From positions 124,001-188,000 of the forward strand of contig NZ_BDBU01000006.1 of NCBI RefSeq assembly GCF_001613145.1: a stretch of DNA of 64,000 bases, given 5' to 3'. The notes under the pieces are model-generated. The model ran no database searches and was not told where the DNA came from. It was given only the letters and a program-made list of their open reading frames with translations. The DNA comes from Nocardia jejuensis NBRC 103114 (GTDB lineage Bacteria; Actinomycetota; Actinomycetes; Mycobacteriales; Mycobacteriaceae). Each line of letters opens with the position of its first letter. Positions within the stretch are counted from its first letter, which is position 1. The position numbers were made by a program, and so were the translations under genes. Below are positions 34,034-43,444 of the stretch, piece after piece.

Positions 34034-34069
34034 CGACTCACGAGGGTCCGGGCCACGACTCACGAGGGT
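34034..34069. repeat. 14-bp direct repeats upstream of folP2-gpgS
   Basis: CGACTCACGAGGGT at 34034-34047 and 34056-34069, period 22 bases. They lie between the fadD6 stop and the folP2 start, 95-130 bases from the latter. They could be paired regulator sites or an extragenic repeat element. Confidence 0.6.
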
Positions 34070-34103
34070 TGAGGCACGGCTCCCGGGAGCCGGGGCGGCG
34101 AGG

Positions 34104-35873
34104 TCAGTTGCGGGGGGCCTTGGCGGCGGCCACGTCGGACGCGTAGTCGGGGTAGGCGGGGACGTAGCCGTCGGTGCGGCCCGCGAGCACGTAGAGGGTG
34201 CCCTCGGCGTCCGCGTCGAAGCCCTGTTTGCGCAGTTCCACCTTGCGGCTCTTGAAGGTGGAGGTCTGCTCCAACTCGGCCACGATCCGGATGAACAGTG
34301 GCACCGCGTAGCCGGGCAGCCGCTCGTACAGGGCCTTGGCGGCGAGCTTGCCGTCGAATTCGGCGCCCTCGGCGAGGGTCACCGCGGCCATGCCCGCCTT
34401 GCCGTCGGTGCCGGGGATGTCGACGCCGAAGACGACCGCCTGGGTGACCTCGTCGAGTCCGTCGAATCCGCCCTCGACCTCGGTGGTGGCCACGTTCTCG
34501 CCCTTCCAGCGGAAGGTGTCGCCCAGGCGATCGACGAAGGCGATGTGACCCCAGCGCTGATCGCGCACCAGATCGCCGGTGTCGAACCAGCAGTCGCCGG
34601 ACTTGAATCCGTCACGCACGAGCTTGGATTCGGTGGCTTCCTTGTCGGTGTACCCGTCGAACGGGGAGCGGTCGGTGACCTTGGCCAGCAGCAGGCCGAC
34701 GCCGCCGGGCCGCACGCGACGCACCTTGCCGTCCGCGCCGCGCTTGGCTTTGCCGGTGGCGTCGTCGTATTCGACGATGGCGAAGGGCAGCGGGGTGAAT
34801 CCGGCCGTCCGGTCGAGGCTGAAGGCGTTGATGAAGGCGACGTTTCCCTCACTGGCGCCGTAGAACTCGACGATTCGCTTGATTCCGAATCGCTGCTGGA
34901 ATTCGTCCCAGATCTCCGGCCGCATGCCGTTGCCGACGGCGAGCCGGACGCTGTGCGTGCGGTCCCCGCGCCGGGCGGGCTGGTTCAGCAGGTAGCGGCA
35001 CAGTTCGCCGATGTAGACGAAGGCGGTGGCCTGAGTGGATATCGCCTCGTCCCAGAAGCGCGAGGCCGAGAACTTGCGTCCCAGTGCGAAAGTCGCGCCG
35101 CCGGCGATCACCGAGGACAGCGCCACGGTGAGCGCGTTGTTGTGATAGAGCGGCAGGCAGCAGTACAGCGTGTCGTTGCCGTCCAGGCGCACGCCGAGCC
35201 CGCCGATCCCGGCCATGGACTTGGTCCAGCGCAGATGCGTCATGACGCTGGCCTTGGGCAGGCCGGTGGTGCCGGAGGTGAAGATCAGGTAGGCGCGCTC
35301 CTTGGCCGTGATCTGTTCACACACCGCGGGATTCGCGGAATCGGCGGTGGCGGAGAGCTTTTCGAGCTCGTTACCCCACAGCAGGTTCGGGCGGGGCTGC
35401 GCGAGGGTGTCCAGGGCCTCCTCGCATTCCTCGCCGATCACGTCCACCCGGGAGTTCAGCAGCCCGAAGCTGTGCTGCAGCACGGTGTCTCGCTGATTGT
35501 TGTTGAGCAGTCCGGCGGTGGCGCCGAGTTTCACGGTGGCCAGCACGGTGAACAGCGCCTCGGGCCGGTTGGTCATCAGAATGCCGACCACGTCGCCGCG
35601 CTCGACGCCGCGCGCGGCCAGCACGCTCGCGTAGCGATTGACCTGAGCGTTGGCCTCGCCCCAGCTGTACACGCGCCCTTCGAATTTCAGGAAGGGCCGG
35701 TCCGGATGCTTGGCGGCGCCGCGCTGGAAGAACAGGCCGATGGACGCGCGATCCCCGGACTTCACCAGCATGTGCGCGGCATTGCGGAGCATGCCTGGCG
35801 CCTGCAGCGCCATCGCGGGCAGACTGCGGGCCAGGTCCAGCAGGCTCACAGTCGAGCGGGCATCGTTGTTCAC
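34104..35873 (-). CDS. fadD6: long-chain fatty-acid-CoA ligase FadD6
   Basis: A 589-aa ANL-superfamily enzyme. P-loop-like AYLIFTSGTTGLPKASVMTH, LYCCLPLYHNNALTVAL, AFVYIGELCRYLLNQP and EFYGASEGNVAFINAFS match the FadD6/very-long-chain (FATP-like) branch. The hinge DRLGDTFRWKGENVATTEVE and C-terminal TSTFKSRKVELRKQGF follow. It activates fatty acids to acyl-CoA through an acyl-AMP. GTG 35873 has a GAGGAG site at the right distance and matches the mycobacterial start; ATG 35924 would add 17 residues. It is the homologue of Rv1206 and is upstream of folP2 in the same direction. Confidence 0.92.
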   Translation of the reverse strand: MNNDARSTVSLLDLARSLPAMALQAPGMLRNAAHMLVKSGDRASIGLFFQRGAAKHPDRPFLKFEGRVYSWGEANAQVNRYASVLAARGVERGDVVGILMTNRPEALFTVLATVKLGATAGLLNNNQRDTVLQHSFGLLNSRVDVIGEECEEALDTLAQPRPNLLWGNELEKLSATADSANPAVCEQITAKERAYLIFTSGTTGLPKASVMTHLRWTKSMAGIGGLGVRLDGNDTLYCCLPLYHNNALTVALSSVIAGGATFALGRKFSASRFWDEAISTQATAFVYIGELCRYLLNQPARRGDRTHSVRLAVGNGMRPEIWDEFQQRFGIKRIVEFYGASEGNVAFINAFSLDRTAGFTPLPFAIVEYDDATGKAKRGADGKVRRVRPGGVGLLLAKVTDRSPFDGYTDKEATESKLVRDGFKSGDCWFDTGDLVRDQRWGHIAFVDRLGDTFRWKGENVATTEVEGGFDGLDEVTQAVVFGVDIPGTDGKAGMAAVTLAEGAEFDGKLAAKALYERLPGYAVPLFIRIVAELEQTSTFKSRKVELRKQGFDADAEGTLYVLAGRTDGYVPAYPDYASDVAAAKAPRN

Positions 35874-36061
35874 GTCGTATTGCTCCTCACCGGGGTCGTG
35901 CTCACGCGGCGCGTGCGGGTTCATCCCTCGAACTGGGACTGCCCCGGTGCGCCCGATTCATACCCTTGCGGATGAATGTCGGGTTGTCGAGTGAAACCAG
36001 TTGGTCTCACTTACTCTGGCGTGAATTCTCACCAATGCGGCGCGATCGGTCAATACCCGGT

Positions 36062-36613
36062 TCACGAAACCGGATTCAGGGCCGCGAACGCCTCGGACAG
36101 CTCGGCGGTCAGCACCACCGTGTCCAACGCCTGGCGTCCGACGAAGCCTTTCTCCCGAAGCTCGTCGATCCAGGCGAACAGGCCGCGATAGTGCCCGCCG
36201 GGATCGAGCACCACCACCGGCTTCTCGTGCACCCCCAGGTATGCCCCGGTCCACGTTTCGAACAGTTCCTCGAGCGTGCCGATGCCGCCGGGCAAGGTCA
36301 GGAAGGCGTCGGCCCGATCCTCCATGATCTGTTTGCGCTCACGCATGGAGTCGGTGACGATCAGCTCGTCCGACTCCACATCCGCCATCTCGCGGTGCAC
36401 CAGCTTCTTCGGGATGACGCCGACGGTGTTCGCGCCCGCCGCCCGCGCCGCCGTCGCGACCGCGCCCATCATCGACACGTGCCCGCCGCCGGACACCAAT
36501 TGCCAACCGCGACGGCCGATCTCGGCCCCCACCGCGGTCGCCAGATCCAGCGCGGCCTGGTCACCGGCGCTGGCCGAGCAGTACACGCACACCGAATACG
36601 ACTCGCTCACCAC
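36062..36613 (-). CDS. LOG-family cytokinin riboside 5'-monophosphate phosphoribohydrolase
   Basis: A 183-aa Rossmann-like protein with VCVYCSASAGDQAALDLATA, LVSGGGHVSMMGAVATAARA, MRERKQIMEDRADAFLTLPG and the LOG motif PGGIGTLEELFETWTGAYLG. LOG enzymes release free bases from N6-modified AMP. The M. tuberculosis relative Rv1205 acts on isopentenyl-AMP. Its start overlaps the end of the second LOG-type gene by seven bases, so the pair is cotranscribed. Confidence 0.9.
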   Translation of the reverse strand: MVSESYSVCVYCSASAGDQAALDLATAVGAEIGRRGWQLVSGGGHVSMMGAVATAARAAGANTVGVIPKKLVHREMADVESDELIVTDSMRERKQIMEDRADAFLTLPGGIGTLEELFETWTGAYLGVHEKPVVVLDPGGHYRGLFAWIDELREKGFVGRQALDTVVLTAELSEAFAALNPVS

Positions 36614-37410
36614 TGATCTCCCACCGATCCGTCCTCGCTCGCGGCGCGCGCCTCGGCGGCGGCCACCACGATCTCCACCAACTCCTCCACGCTGTCGGTC
36701 ACGTGCAGCAGGTTCAGGTCACCCGGTCCGATCTTGGCCGAGCCCAGCAGCGAGTCCCGCATCCAATCCACCAGTCCCGACCAGTATTTGGTGCCGAACA
36801 GGATGATCGGGAAGCGGGTGATCTTGCGCGTCTGCACCAGCGTCAGCGCCTCGAACAACTCGTCCATGGTGCCGAAACCGCCTGGCAGACAGACGAATGC
36901 CTGCGAGTACTTCACGAACATGGTCTTGCGGGCGAAGAAGTACCGGAAATTGATGCCGAGGTCGACCCACTCGTTGAGGTGCTGTTCGAACGGCAGCTCG
37001 ATGCCGAGCCCGATCGAATAGCCGCCCGCCTCGGACGCGCCCTTGTTCGCGGCCTCCATGCCGCCGGGCCCGCCGCCGGTGATCACCGCGAAACCGGCCC
37101 GCGCCAGCGCCCCGCCGATCGCGACTCCGGCCTGATACTCCGGGTGGTCGGCGGGTGTGCGCGCCGAGCCGAACACCGAGACCGCGCGCGGCACCTCGGC
37201 CAAAGCGCCGAAGCCCTCGACGAATTCGGCCTGGATGCGCAGCACCCGCCACGGATCGGTGTGCACCCAGTCGGTCGGGCCGCGCTCGTCCAGCAGGCGC
37301 TGATCGGTCGTCCCGGAGTTCTCCTTGCGGTCACGCCGCAGCATTATCGGACCCCGGAAGGTGGGCGTTTTCGGGGAACGGCTGCCGTCTTGTTCGGCCT
37401 CAGCAGACAT
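36607..37410 (-). CDS. second LOG/lysine decarboxylase-like Rossmann protein
   Basis: A 267-aa member of the same superfamily but the longer subgroup. It has a polar head ([20 protein letters not shown]), then [40 protein letters not shown], a distinctive [20 protein letters not shown] and the [16 protein letters not shown] motif. This class is often annotated TIGR00730 and its substrate is not settled; purine-monophosphate nucleosidase activity is plausible. TACGGT seven bases before ATG 37410 indicates a leaderless mRNA. It precedes the LOG gene and follows dapE. Confidence 0.87.
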   Translation of the reverse strand: MSAEAEQDGSRSPKTPTFRGPIMLRRDRKENSGTTDQRLLDERGPTDWVHTDPWRVLRIQAEFVEGFGALAEVPRAVSVFGSARTPADHPEYQAGVAIGGALARAGFAVITGGGPGGMEAANKGASEAGGYSIGLGIELPFEQHLNEWVDLGINFRYFFARKTMFVKYSQAFVCLPGGFGTMDELFEALTLVQTRKITRFPIILFGTKYWSGLVDWMRDSLLGSAKIGPGDLNLLHVTDSVEELVEIVVAAAEARAASEDGSVGDQW

Positions 37411-37429
37411 GCAGCCAACCGTACCCGGT

Positions 37430-38533
37430 TCAGCCTTTGTCGCCGGTGAGATAGCTGCGCAGCATGGAGGTGACCTGGGTGATCTGTTCCACAGGCAGGT
37501 GCTCGTCCCGCTTGTGGGCCAGATTCGGGTCGCCGGGACCGAAATTCACGGCCGGGATGCCGCGAGCGGCGAATCGGGAGACATCGGTCCAGCCGTACTT
37601 GGCGCGGACGCCGCCGCTGCCGTGCGCGTGCACGATCTCGATCAGGTCCTTGGCGGCCGGGGCGGACAGTCCGGGCAGCGCGCCCGGGGAGCCGTCGGTG
37701 CGTTCGAAATCCAGTTCCAGTCCGGCGAAGACCTCGCGGACGTGTTCGGTGGCCTCGTCCAGGGTGCGGTCGGGGGCGAAGCGGAAGTTCACGTCCACCT
37801 CCGCGACATCGGGCACCACATTGCCCGCGACACCGCCGGAGACGCGTACCGCGGACAGACCCTCGCGGTAGACGCAGCCGTCGATCTCGACCTCGCGGGC
37901 CCGGTAGCCGGAGAGTCGCTCGAGGATCGGCGCGAGGCGGTGAATGGCGTTGTCGCCCAGCCAGGCTCGCGCGGTGTGGGCCCGCACGCCGGAGGTGGTC
38001 AGGCGCACGCGCAGGGTGCCCTGGCACCCGGCTTCGACCCAGCCGCCCGAGGGTTCGCCGAGGATGGCGAGGTCGCCCTCGAGCCATTCGGGCAGTTCGC
38101 GTTCGATCCGGCCGAGGCCGTTGAACTCCGCGGCGATCTCCTCGGCGTCGTAGAAGATCAGCGTCAGGTCGTGCACGGGGTTCGCGACGGTGGCCGCCAG
38201 ATGCAGGAAGACCGCGTCGCCGGACTTCATATCGACTGTGCCGCAACCGAACAGCAGTCGCTCGCCGTTCGGACCGGTCTCGAAGCGACTGGGCACGTTG
38301 TCGGCGATCGGCACGGTGTCCAGATGCCCGGCCAGGATGACCCGGGTGGCCAGGCCGCGATTGGTGCGCGCCAGCACGGTATTGCCGTGCCGCAGGATCT
38401 CGTAGCCGGTGGTCTGCTCGCGCAATGCCTTCATCACGATGTCCGCGATCTCGGCCTCGTTCTTGGACACGCTGGGGATGTCCACGAGGGCGGCGGTCAG
38501 GGTGATGGGGTCGGCGCTCAGATCAACGGTCAC
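37430..38533 (-). CDS. dapE: succinyl-diaminopimelate desuccinylase
   Basis: A 367-aa M20-family metallopeptidase. The zinc motifs are [32 protein letters not shown], and [18 protein letters not shown] with the catalytic Glu pair; the dimerisation domain has [19 protein letters not shown], and the terminal zinc His is in [11 protein letters not shown]. It hydrolyses N-succinyl-LL-2,6-diaminopimelate to LL-DAP and succinate. GTG 38533 is fixed by TAGGGT seven bases upstream; an open frame further upstream has no family match. It is divergent from dapD, the enzyme two steps before it in the same pathway. Confidence 0.93.
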   Translation of the reverse strand: MTVDLSADPITLTAALVDIPSVSKNEAEIADIVMKALREQTTGYEILRHGNTVLARTNRGLATRVILAGHLDTVPIADNVPSRFETGPNGERLLFGCGTVDMKSGDAVFLHLAATVANPVHDLTLIFYDAEEIAAEFNGLGRIERELPEWLEGDLAILGEPSGGWVEAGCQGTLRVRLTTSGVRAHTARAWLGDNAIHRLAPILERLSGYRAREVEIDGCVYREGLSAVRVSGGVAGNVVPDVAEVDVNFRFAPDRTLDEATEHVREVFAGLELDFERTDGSPGALPGLSAPAAKDLIEIVHAHGSGGVRAKYGWTDVSRFAARGIPAVNFGPGDPNLAHKRDEHLPVEQITQVTSMLRSYLTGDKG

Positions 38534-38719
38534 TCCATCCACCCTAGGGGAGGAGCCGCCTCCGTTCTCGGCATAGACCTGCGCGGGTACGAATCGACAC
38601 GCATTCGCCGCGCACTTCTTATCGGTGACCGGCGGACCGGGCGGCGACGACCGGGCAACCAAGGGTTACCTCAGAGGGCGTTCACCACGCGCGATCGCGG
38701 GCCGGTAACCTCTAGAAAC
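38534..38719. promoter_or_regulatory. divergent dapE-dapD promoter region
   Basis: TAGGGT (minus strand, 38541-38546) stands seven bases before the dapE GTG and TAACCT (38706-38711) eight bases before the dapD GTG. Both are suited to leaderless transcription. No lysine-riboswitch-like leader can fit. Confidence 0.55.
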
Positions 38720-39676
38720 GTGAGCATTCAGGGAGCAGCAGCAGTCGGCGTCGCCACCATCACCGCCAACGGGACGGTGCTGGACACCTGGTACCCGTAC
38801 CCCGAGCTCGGGGAGTTCGCCGAGGCGGGCACCACTCGGCTCGACGCCTCCGATGTCGAGTACGCCAAGTTCGCCGATCTGGTCGGCGTGGACGAGGCGC
38901 GCCGCGTCGAGACCGTCATCGTGCGCACCGTCATCGCGGATCTGGCTGCCGCGCCAGTGGATACGCACGACGTCTACCTCCGCCTGCACCTGCTCTCGCA
39001 CCGCCTGGTCCGCCCGCACGGGCTGAACCTGGACGGCATCTTCGGCCTGCTGGCCAATGTGGCGTGGACGAACCACGGCCCGTGCTCGCTCGAGGAACTG
39101 GAGCTGACCCGCCTGAAGCTGCGCGCCCGCGGCCCGGTCACCGTGTACAGCGTGGACAAGTTCCCGCGCATGGTCGACTACGTGGTCCCGTCCGGCGTGC
39201 GCGTCGCCGACGCCGACCGCGTGCGCTTGGGCGCGCACCTGGCCTCGGGTACCACGGTCATGCACGAGGGCTTCGTGAACTTCAACGCCGGCACCCTGGG
39301 CAACTCGATGGTCGAGGGCCGCATCTCCGGCGGTGTGCTGGTCGGGGACGGCTCCGATGTCGGCGGCGGCGCGTCGATCATGGGCACCCTGTCCGGCGGC
39401 GGCAAGCAGGTCATCTCGCTCGGCGAGCGCTGCCTGCTGGGCGCGAACTCGGGTCTGGGCATCTCGCTCGGCGACGACTGCGTGGTGGAGGCGGGCCTCT
39501 ACGTCACCGCCGGCACCAAGGTCACCCTGCCGGACGGCGCGGTCATCAAGGCCGCCGAGCTGAGCGGCAAGTCCAACCTCCTGTTCCGCCGCAACTCGCT
39601 CTCGGGTGCGGTGGAAGTGGTGGCGCACAAGGGTTCCGGCATCGAGCTGAACGCGGCGCTGCACGCCAACGACTGA
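38720..39676 (+). CDS. dapD: 2,3,4,5-tetrahydropyridine-2,6-dicarboxylate N-succinyltransferase
   Basis: A 318-aa trimeric left-handed beta-helix enzyme of the actinobacterial DapD type. [20 protein letters not shown] precedes the hexapeptide repeats ([55 protein letters not shown]), with the succinyl-CoA-binding C-terminus [16 protein letters not shown]. It converts tetrahydrodipicolinate and succinyl-CoA to N-succinyl-2-amino-6-ketopimelate for lysine and peptidoglycan. GTG 38720 gives a length one residue from the mycobacterial enzyme. A strong terminator follows. Confidence 0.95.
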   Translation: MSIQGAAAVGVATITANGTVLDTWYPYPELGEFAEAGTTRLDASDVEYAKFADLVGVDEARRVETVIVRTVIADLAAAPVDTHDVYLRLHLLSHRLVRPHGLNLDGIFGLLANVAWTNHGPCSLEELELTRLKLRARGPVTVYSVDKFPRMVDYVVPSGVRVADADRVRLGAHLASGTTVMHEGFVNFNAGTLGNSMVEGRISGGVLVGDGSDVGGGASIMGTLSGGGKQVISLGERCLLGANSGLGISLGDDCVVEAGLYVTAGTKVTLPDGAVIKAAELSGKSNLLFRRNSLSGAVEVVAHKGSGIELNAALHAND

Positions 39677-39691
39677 ACCACCAGCTACGAG

Positions 39692-39723
39692 AACCGCCCC
39701 GTCGAGCCGACGGGGCGGTTTTC
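39692..39723 (+). terminator. Rho-independent terminator after dapD
   Basis: Perfect 13-bp stem (39692-39704 with 39708-39720), three-base loop, and a TTTT run at the 3' side. It is 16 bases after the dapD stop and is the clearest terminator in the window. Confidence 0.93.
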
Positions 39724-39974
39724 GTATGTTCGGGTATGCCTCGCGCACTCGGCTGTCGCCGCGGCGTGGCCGAATCGACCGGCGGTGCCAGGTCCGGCCC
39801 TGCAACGCGTCCGAGGCCCGATGCCACCGAGTTGGTGTCACGGCCCGGCGGGTCGGGTAGCAGGTCGGTTCGGACGCTGCGCCGGTCGGTCCGACTGCGC
39901 GATCAACCCTGCGAGGTGCTCACCACCGAGCTGCTCACCCGCATGCCGCGTTCGAGTCCTGCCGCGCTCCGGGC
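39724..39974. other. intergenic region between dapD terminator and PPOX gene
   Basis: Frames crossing this stretch are rich in Arg, Pro and Gly and resemble no protein. I see no promoter, hairpin or repeat of note. Confidence 0.5.
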
Positions 39975-40343
39975 CTACTCGATGCCGAAGGCGATGATCC
40001 GGACCGGGGTGATGCGGATGAGTTCGCGCGAGCCCTCCACATAGGAGTCCACGTCCGTCAATGCCTCTGCGGTACCGCGGATTTCGAGGCACCGCACGGT
40101 CCACGGGTTGACCGAGGGCACGTCGTCGACCACGAAGGACACCCGCTCCTCCTTGGCGAGATTGCGAAACTTCTGACTCGCCCCCATGTTGTATCCGGCG
40201 ATGTCGATGGTGCCCAGCGCGGCATTGACCTGGAATCCCACCGGATTGTTCTGGGGCGACCCGTCGGGCCGGACGGTGGCGAGGCGGCCCAGCCGCTGGC
40301 TGCCCAGATACTCGATCTGGGCGGGAGTCAGTGTGGCGATCAT
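39975..40343 (-). CDS. PPOX-class flavin/F420-dependent oxidoreductase
   Basis: A 122-aa split beta-barrel protein: LTPAQIEYLGSQRLGRLATV, RPDGSPQNNPVGFQVN, DIAGYNMGASQKFRNLAKEE and VDDVPSVNPWTVRCLEIRGT. The size and the LATVRPDGSP strand fit the pyridoxamine 5'-phosphate oxidase-like, F420-using group common in Actinobacteria. Whether it uses F420 or FMN cannot be decided from sequence alone; fbiC in the same window shows the cofactor is made. ATG 40343 is preceded by TAGCGT at seven bases. Confidence 0.83.
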   Translation of the reverse strand: MIATLTPAQIEYLGSQRLGRLATVRPDGSPQNNPVGFQVNAALGTIDIAGYNMGASQKFRNLAKEERVSFVVDDVPSVNPWTVRCLEIRGTAEALTDVDSYVEGSRELIRITPVRIIAFGIE

Positions 40344-40415
40344 GGTCTCGACGCTACGACCTCGACCGCACTCGAGGTCAAGCCCGCCCCGTCGAGATCT
40401 CACGCACTTGCGCGA

Positions 40416-41864
40416 TCACAGGACGAGCAGCTTCTTCTGAACCTTGCCCATGGCGTTGCGCGGAAGAGCGGTCACCACGCGGATCTCCCGGGGGCGCTTG
40501 TGGATCGAGAGTTCGGCGGCCACATGGTCGATGAGGGTCTGCGCGATGCCGTCCCCGCTCTGCTCGTCCGCACCGGATCCGTTGCGCAGCACCACGAATG
40601 CCACAATGCGCTGCCCCAGGTCCGTGTCCGGCACTCCGATCACCGCGGTCTCCGCGACAGCCGGATGCCCGAGCAGCGAGGTCTCGATCTCCCCCGCGCC
40701 GATCCGATAGCCGCCGGATTTGATCAGGTCCACCGATTCCCGCCCGACGATGCGATGGAACCCTTCCGCGTCGATCACCGCTACATCGCCGGTCTTGAAC
40801 CAGCCGTCCTCGGTCCAGTTCGCGGCCGTGGTCTCCGGGCGGCCGAGGTAGCCGTCGAACAGCATCGGCCCACGAACCTCCAGTCCGCCAACGCTTTCCC
40901 CGTCGCGCGGGACCGGGTTACCGGCCTCGTCACGCAATCGGGTCTCCACGCCGTCCACGGGCGTGCCGACCCAGCCCGGACGACGCTCGCCATCGGGCCG
41001 GGTGGACAGGGTGATCATGGTTTCGCTCATGCCGTAGCGCTCGAGCGGAGCGTGACCGGTGAGTTCGCGCAGCCGCTCGAACACCGGAACCGGCAGCGGC
41101 GCGCTACCGGAGATCAGAATCCGGGCGTTCGCCAATTGCCTTGCCGCATCGGGCTCGTCGACGATCCGGGACCACACCGTCGGCACTCCGAAGTACATGG
41201 TGCCTCGCGCGTCGGCGTACGCCTGCGGGGTCGGCTTCCCGGTGTGGATCAGTGGACTCCCTACCCGCAGCGGGCCGAGTACGCCGAGGATCAGTCCGTG
41301 CACATGGAACAGCGGAAGCCCGTGCACCAGAGTGTCGGTCGCCTTCCACTGCCACGCCCGCGCGAGCGCGTCCAGCCCGGCCGCGATGGCGCGGCGGCTC
41401 AGCATCACACCCTTCGGAGCCCCGGTCGTTCCCGAGGTGTACAGGATGAAAGCCGTTGATGCAGGGGCGGGTTCGTCATACCGATGCCACGACCGCGCGT
41501 GCTTGCGCACCGGCACCACCGGCAGGTCGGTCCCCTCCGGAGCCTCCCCCAGCCAGGCCTGAGCGCCCGAATCCTTCAGAATGTGCGCCAGCTCGGCGCT
41601 GCCCGCATCCGGCGGCACCGGCACCACGGTGACCCCCGCGATCAGACATCCGACCACGGCCAGCACCGTCGTCACCGTCGGCGTCGCCAGCACGGCCACC
41701 CGCTGCGCCCGCGCGATCCGCTCCGCCACCGAGGTGGCCGCCCCCAGCAGATCACTTCGCGACAGGGTCTCCCCGTCGATGGTGAGGGCATCGGGAATAT
41801 CGTCCCCGGCAGCCACGGCGGCGGGATTCAGCGAACTCAGCAACAACGGCGCTCCGTACGACAC
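40416..41864 (-). CDS. fadD36: acyl-CoA synthetase FadD36-like
   Basis: A 482-aa ANL enzyme: AFILYTSGTTGAPKGVMLSR, GLPLFHVHGLILGVLG, ERYGMSETMITLSTRPDGER, a GWFKTGDVAVIDAEGFHRIV hinge and a C-terminal GRESVDLIKSGGYRIGAGEIE, with the catalytic Lys in PRNAMGKVQKK. Short length and a SLNPAAVAAGDDIPDALTI opening match mycobacterial FadD36 (Rv1193), which resembles malonyl-/methylmalonyl-CoA synthetases. The substrate is therefore probably a short dicarboxylate, by inference. GTG 41864 has TAGCCT six bases upstream (41871-41876). Confidence 0.87.
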   Translation of the reverse strand: MSYGAPLLLSSLNPAAVAAGDDIPDALTIDGETLSRSDLLGAATSVAERIARAQRVAVLATPTVTTVLAVVGCLIAGVTVVPVPPDAGSAELAHILKDSGAQAWLGEAPEGTDLPVVPVRKHARSWHRYDEPAPASTAFILYTSGTTGAPKGVMLSRRAIAAGLDALARAWQWKATDTLVHGLPLFHVHGLILGVLGPLRVGSPLIHTGKPTPQAYADARGTMYFGVPTVWSRIVDEPDAARQLANARILISGSAPLPVPVFERLRELTGHAPLERYGMSETMITLSTRPDGERRPGWVGTPVDGVETRLRDEAGNPVPRDGESVGGLEVRGPMLFDGYLGRPETTAANWTEDGWFKTGDVAVIDAEGFHRIVGRESVDLIKSGGYRIGAGEIETSLLGHPAVAETAVIGVPDTDLGQRIVAFVVLRNGSGADEQSGDGIAQTLIDHVAAELSIHKRPREIRVVTALPRNAMGKVQKKLLVL

Positions 41865-41932
41865 CGGCCCAGGCTACCGGCCCGCCCGCATTCGCCCGGC
41901 CCGCCGCCCACCTGCACCGAATCCCGCGAGTC

Positions 41933-42139
41933 TCACACCCCGCCGAACCCGCCGCGCCCGACACCGCCGAGGAAGACATCCCACTCGCCGGGGGTGAAGA
42001 CCAGAGCGGGACCGTCCGGGGTTTCGGAGTCACGAACACCGACCATGCCGCCTGTAAGGAACGCGATTTCGACGCACTCACCGGTCCCTTGACTTGCAGT
42101 GCTCTTGAACCACGAGCTAGTCGACAAGTCGCTGTTCAC
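41933..42139 (-). CDS. DUF397 protein, second of two
   Basis: A 68-aa DUF397 protein: VNSDLSTSSWFKSTASQGTG, then ECVEIAFLTGGMVGVRDSET and LVFTPGEWDVFLGGV. DUF397 proteins are small partners of XRE/DUF5753 regulators in Streptomyces and Nocardia, as in the WhiJ-like pairs, and probably bind the regulator. GTG 42139 overlaps the stop of the preceding DUF397 gene (GTGA). Confidence 0.88.
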   Translation of the reverse strand: MNSDLSTSSWFKSTASQGTGECVEIAFLTGGMVGVRDSETPDGPALVFTPGEWDVFLGGVGRGGFGGV

Positions 42140-42336
42140 TGCTCCCACTCCTTGACGGTTGCGAGAAAAACATCCCACTCTCCAGAGGGGAACGCCAGAA
42201 CCGGACCGGAGGGGTCCTTGGAGTCGCGAACCCCGACCGCACCAGTGGTGAGGAACGCTACTTCGACGCAGTCCTGGGACGGCGTGCTACGCGTGCTCTT
42301 GAACCACTGTGCGGTCGATAGGTCATCCTTGTTCAC
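42136..42336 (-). CDS. DUF397 protein, first of two
   Basis: A 66-aa paralogue of the next gene: NKDDLSTAQWFKSTRSTPSQ, DCVEVAFLTTGAVGVRDSKD, VLAFPSGEWDVFLATVKEWE. GTG 42336 overlaps the stop of the XRE regulator. Two copies in tandem, each coupled to the previous gene, indicate fixed stoichiometry among three products. Confidence 0.88.
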   Translation of the reverse strand: MNKDDLSTAQWFKSTRSTPSQDCVEVAFLTTGAVGVRDSKDPSGPVLAFPSGEWDVFLATVKEWEQ

Positions 42337-43220
42337 TCTGCATACTCCTTCACGATTTCGAGGACGAGTCGGCGACTGTCGCCCTCTTCCAGCGCCTGCC
42401 TGTCCAAGGCGGCGCACGCTTGACGGTACTGCGAGACCTTTTCGGGCTCTTTCAGATATAGACCGCCGGTGAATCCTTGGACGTAGACGATTGGCGGACA
42501 GGTGAGGTCGGCCTTGGCGCGTGGCGGGAACTCGAACAGCACGAAGGTTCCAGCAAGCAAACCTTGGTAGATGTCGGCAGTGCGCGGCACGACTCGCAAC
42601 GAGACGTTCGGCAATTCGGCCATCGCCGCCAAGTGCTTAAGCTGGCCTTCCATCACAGCGTTGCCCCCATTGCTACGACGCAAGACTGCTTCGTCGATCA
42701 CAACTTCGAGCCGAAGCGCGTTCTCGTTCCTCGTGATTCGCGCCTGCCGCTTCATACCGACTTGCAGCATCCGTTCGATCTCTCGAGATGGCCTGTTCGG
42801 AAACTCGATCCAACTCAGCGCACGACGGTACTCGAGCGTCTGGAGTTGTCCCGGAATGAAAGTTGTCTGGTACGAGATCAGTTTCTGTGCAGCGTCTTCC
42901 AACCTGACGAACAGGTTGAACTCCTTCGGGATGGCATCACTGAACCCGTGCCACCAGCCTTTTTCGTCGGAGGCTGCCTCGTTGATCAGTTTCAGGATCG
43001 CCTTCGTCTGCTCAGGGGTTGCCTCGTACACCTTGCACAGCGCTCCGATTAAGACCGGATTGAGTCGCACTTCCGAATTGCCGGATTCAATCCGCCAGAG
43101 GGTCGGCTTGCTGATTCCGCTCAGTGTTGCCGCGTCATCCATCCTGATGTCAGTGCCCTCGCGAAGCGCCTTCAGCTCGAGCCCGAGCAGAATGCGAGGC
43201 AGCGTTGAAGGGCCGGCCAT
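42333..43220 (-). CDS. XRE-family regulator with DUF5753 domain
   Basis: A 295-aa protein. Residues 5-65 are an XRE helix-turn-helix (LGLELKALREGTDIRMDDAA, TLSGISKPTLWRIESGNSEV), and the C-terminal two thirds are DUF5753: ISYQTTFIPGQLQTLEYRRA, MLQVGMKRQARITRNENALR, EVVIDEAVLRR, HLAAMAELPNVSLRVVP and FVLFEFPP. ATG 43220 has GGGAGG four bases upstream. It leads the XRE-DUF397-DUF397 operon, and an array of TTTCAG-type palindromes covers its upstream region, the probable binding sites. Confidence 0.92.
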   Translation of the reverse strand: MAGPSTLPRILLGLELKALREGTDIRMDDAATLSGISKPTLWRIESGNSEVRLNPVLIGALCKVYEATPEQTKAILKLINEAASDEKGWWHGFSDAIPKEFNLFVRLEDAAQKLISYQTTFIPGQLQTLEYRRALSWIEFPNRPSREIERMLQVGMKRQARITRNENALRLEVVIDEAVLRRSNGGNAVMEGQLKHLAAMAELPNVSLRVVPRTADIYQGLLAGTFVLFEFPPRAKADLTCPPIVYVQGFTGGLYLKEPEKVSQYRQACAALDRQALEEGDSRRLVLEIVKEYAE

Positions 43221-43242
43221 GTGTCCTCCCGGGTGGATTCGA

Positions 43243-43312
43243 GTTTCAGCTGAAACCAGCATGACGGTTCAGTCGAAACGGCGGGAGATTTCCTGAAACC
43301 TTTCAGATGAAA
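43243..43312. promoter_or_regulatory. array of TTTCAG/CTGAAA palindromes between XRE and divergent small genes
   Basis: Site 1 at 43243-43256 is a perfect 14-bp palindrome, GTTTCAGCTGAAAC. Three weaker versions follow: GTTCAGTCGAAAC (43267-43279), TTTCCTGAAA (43289-43298) and TTTCAGATGAAA (43301-43312). Centres are about 23, 20 and 13 bases apart, so dimers could bind side by side. Confidence 0.75.
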
Positions 43313-43444
43313 CGCTGCTGCACATCGCTTTACAGGTGTGTCCTAGGTGTACGCCACATCAGGAGCGAAGCCTCCGCCAGACCAGACCCGCCGGTCGAGC
43401 CAGGCGTACCAACATGTTTCACATCCACTCGGAGGTTCGAAGCA

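Noticed and set aside
32946..35975. A 1009-codon plus-strand open frame opposite fadD6 and folP2
   Set aside because: It is the shadow of GC-rich coding on the minus strand: composition is His/Arg/Gly/Val-rich, there is no domain, and the opposite strand encodes clear enzymes.
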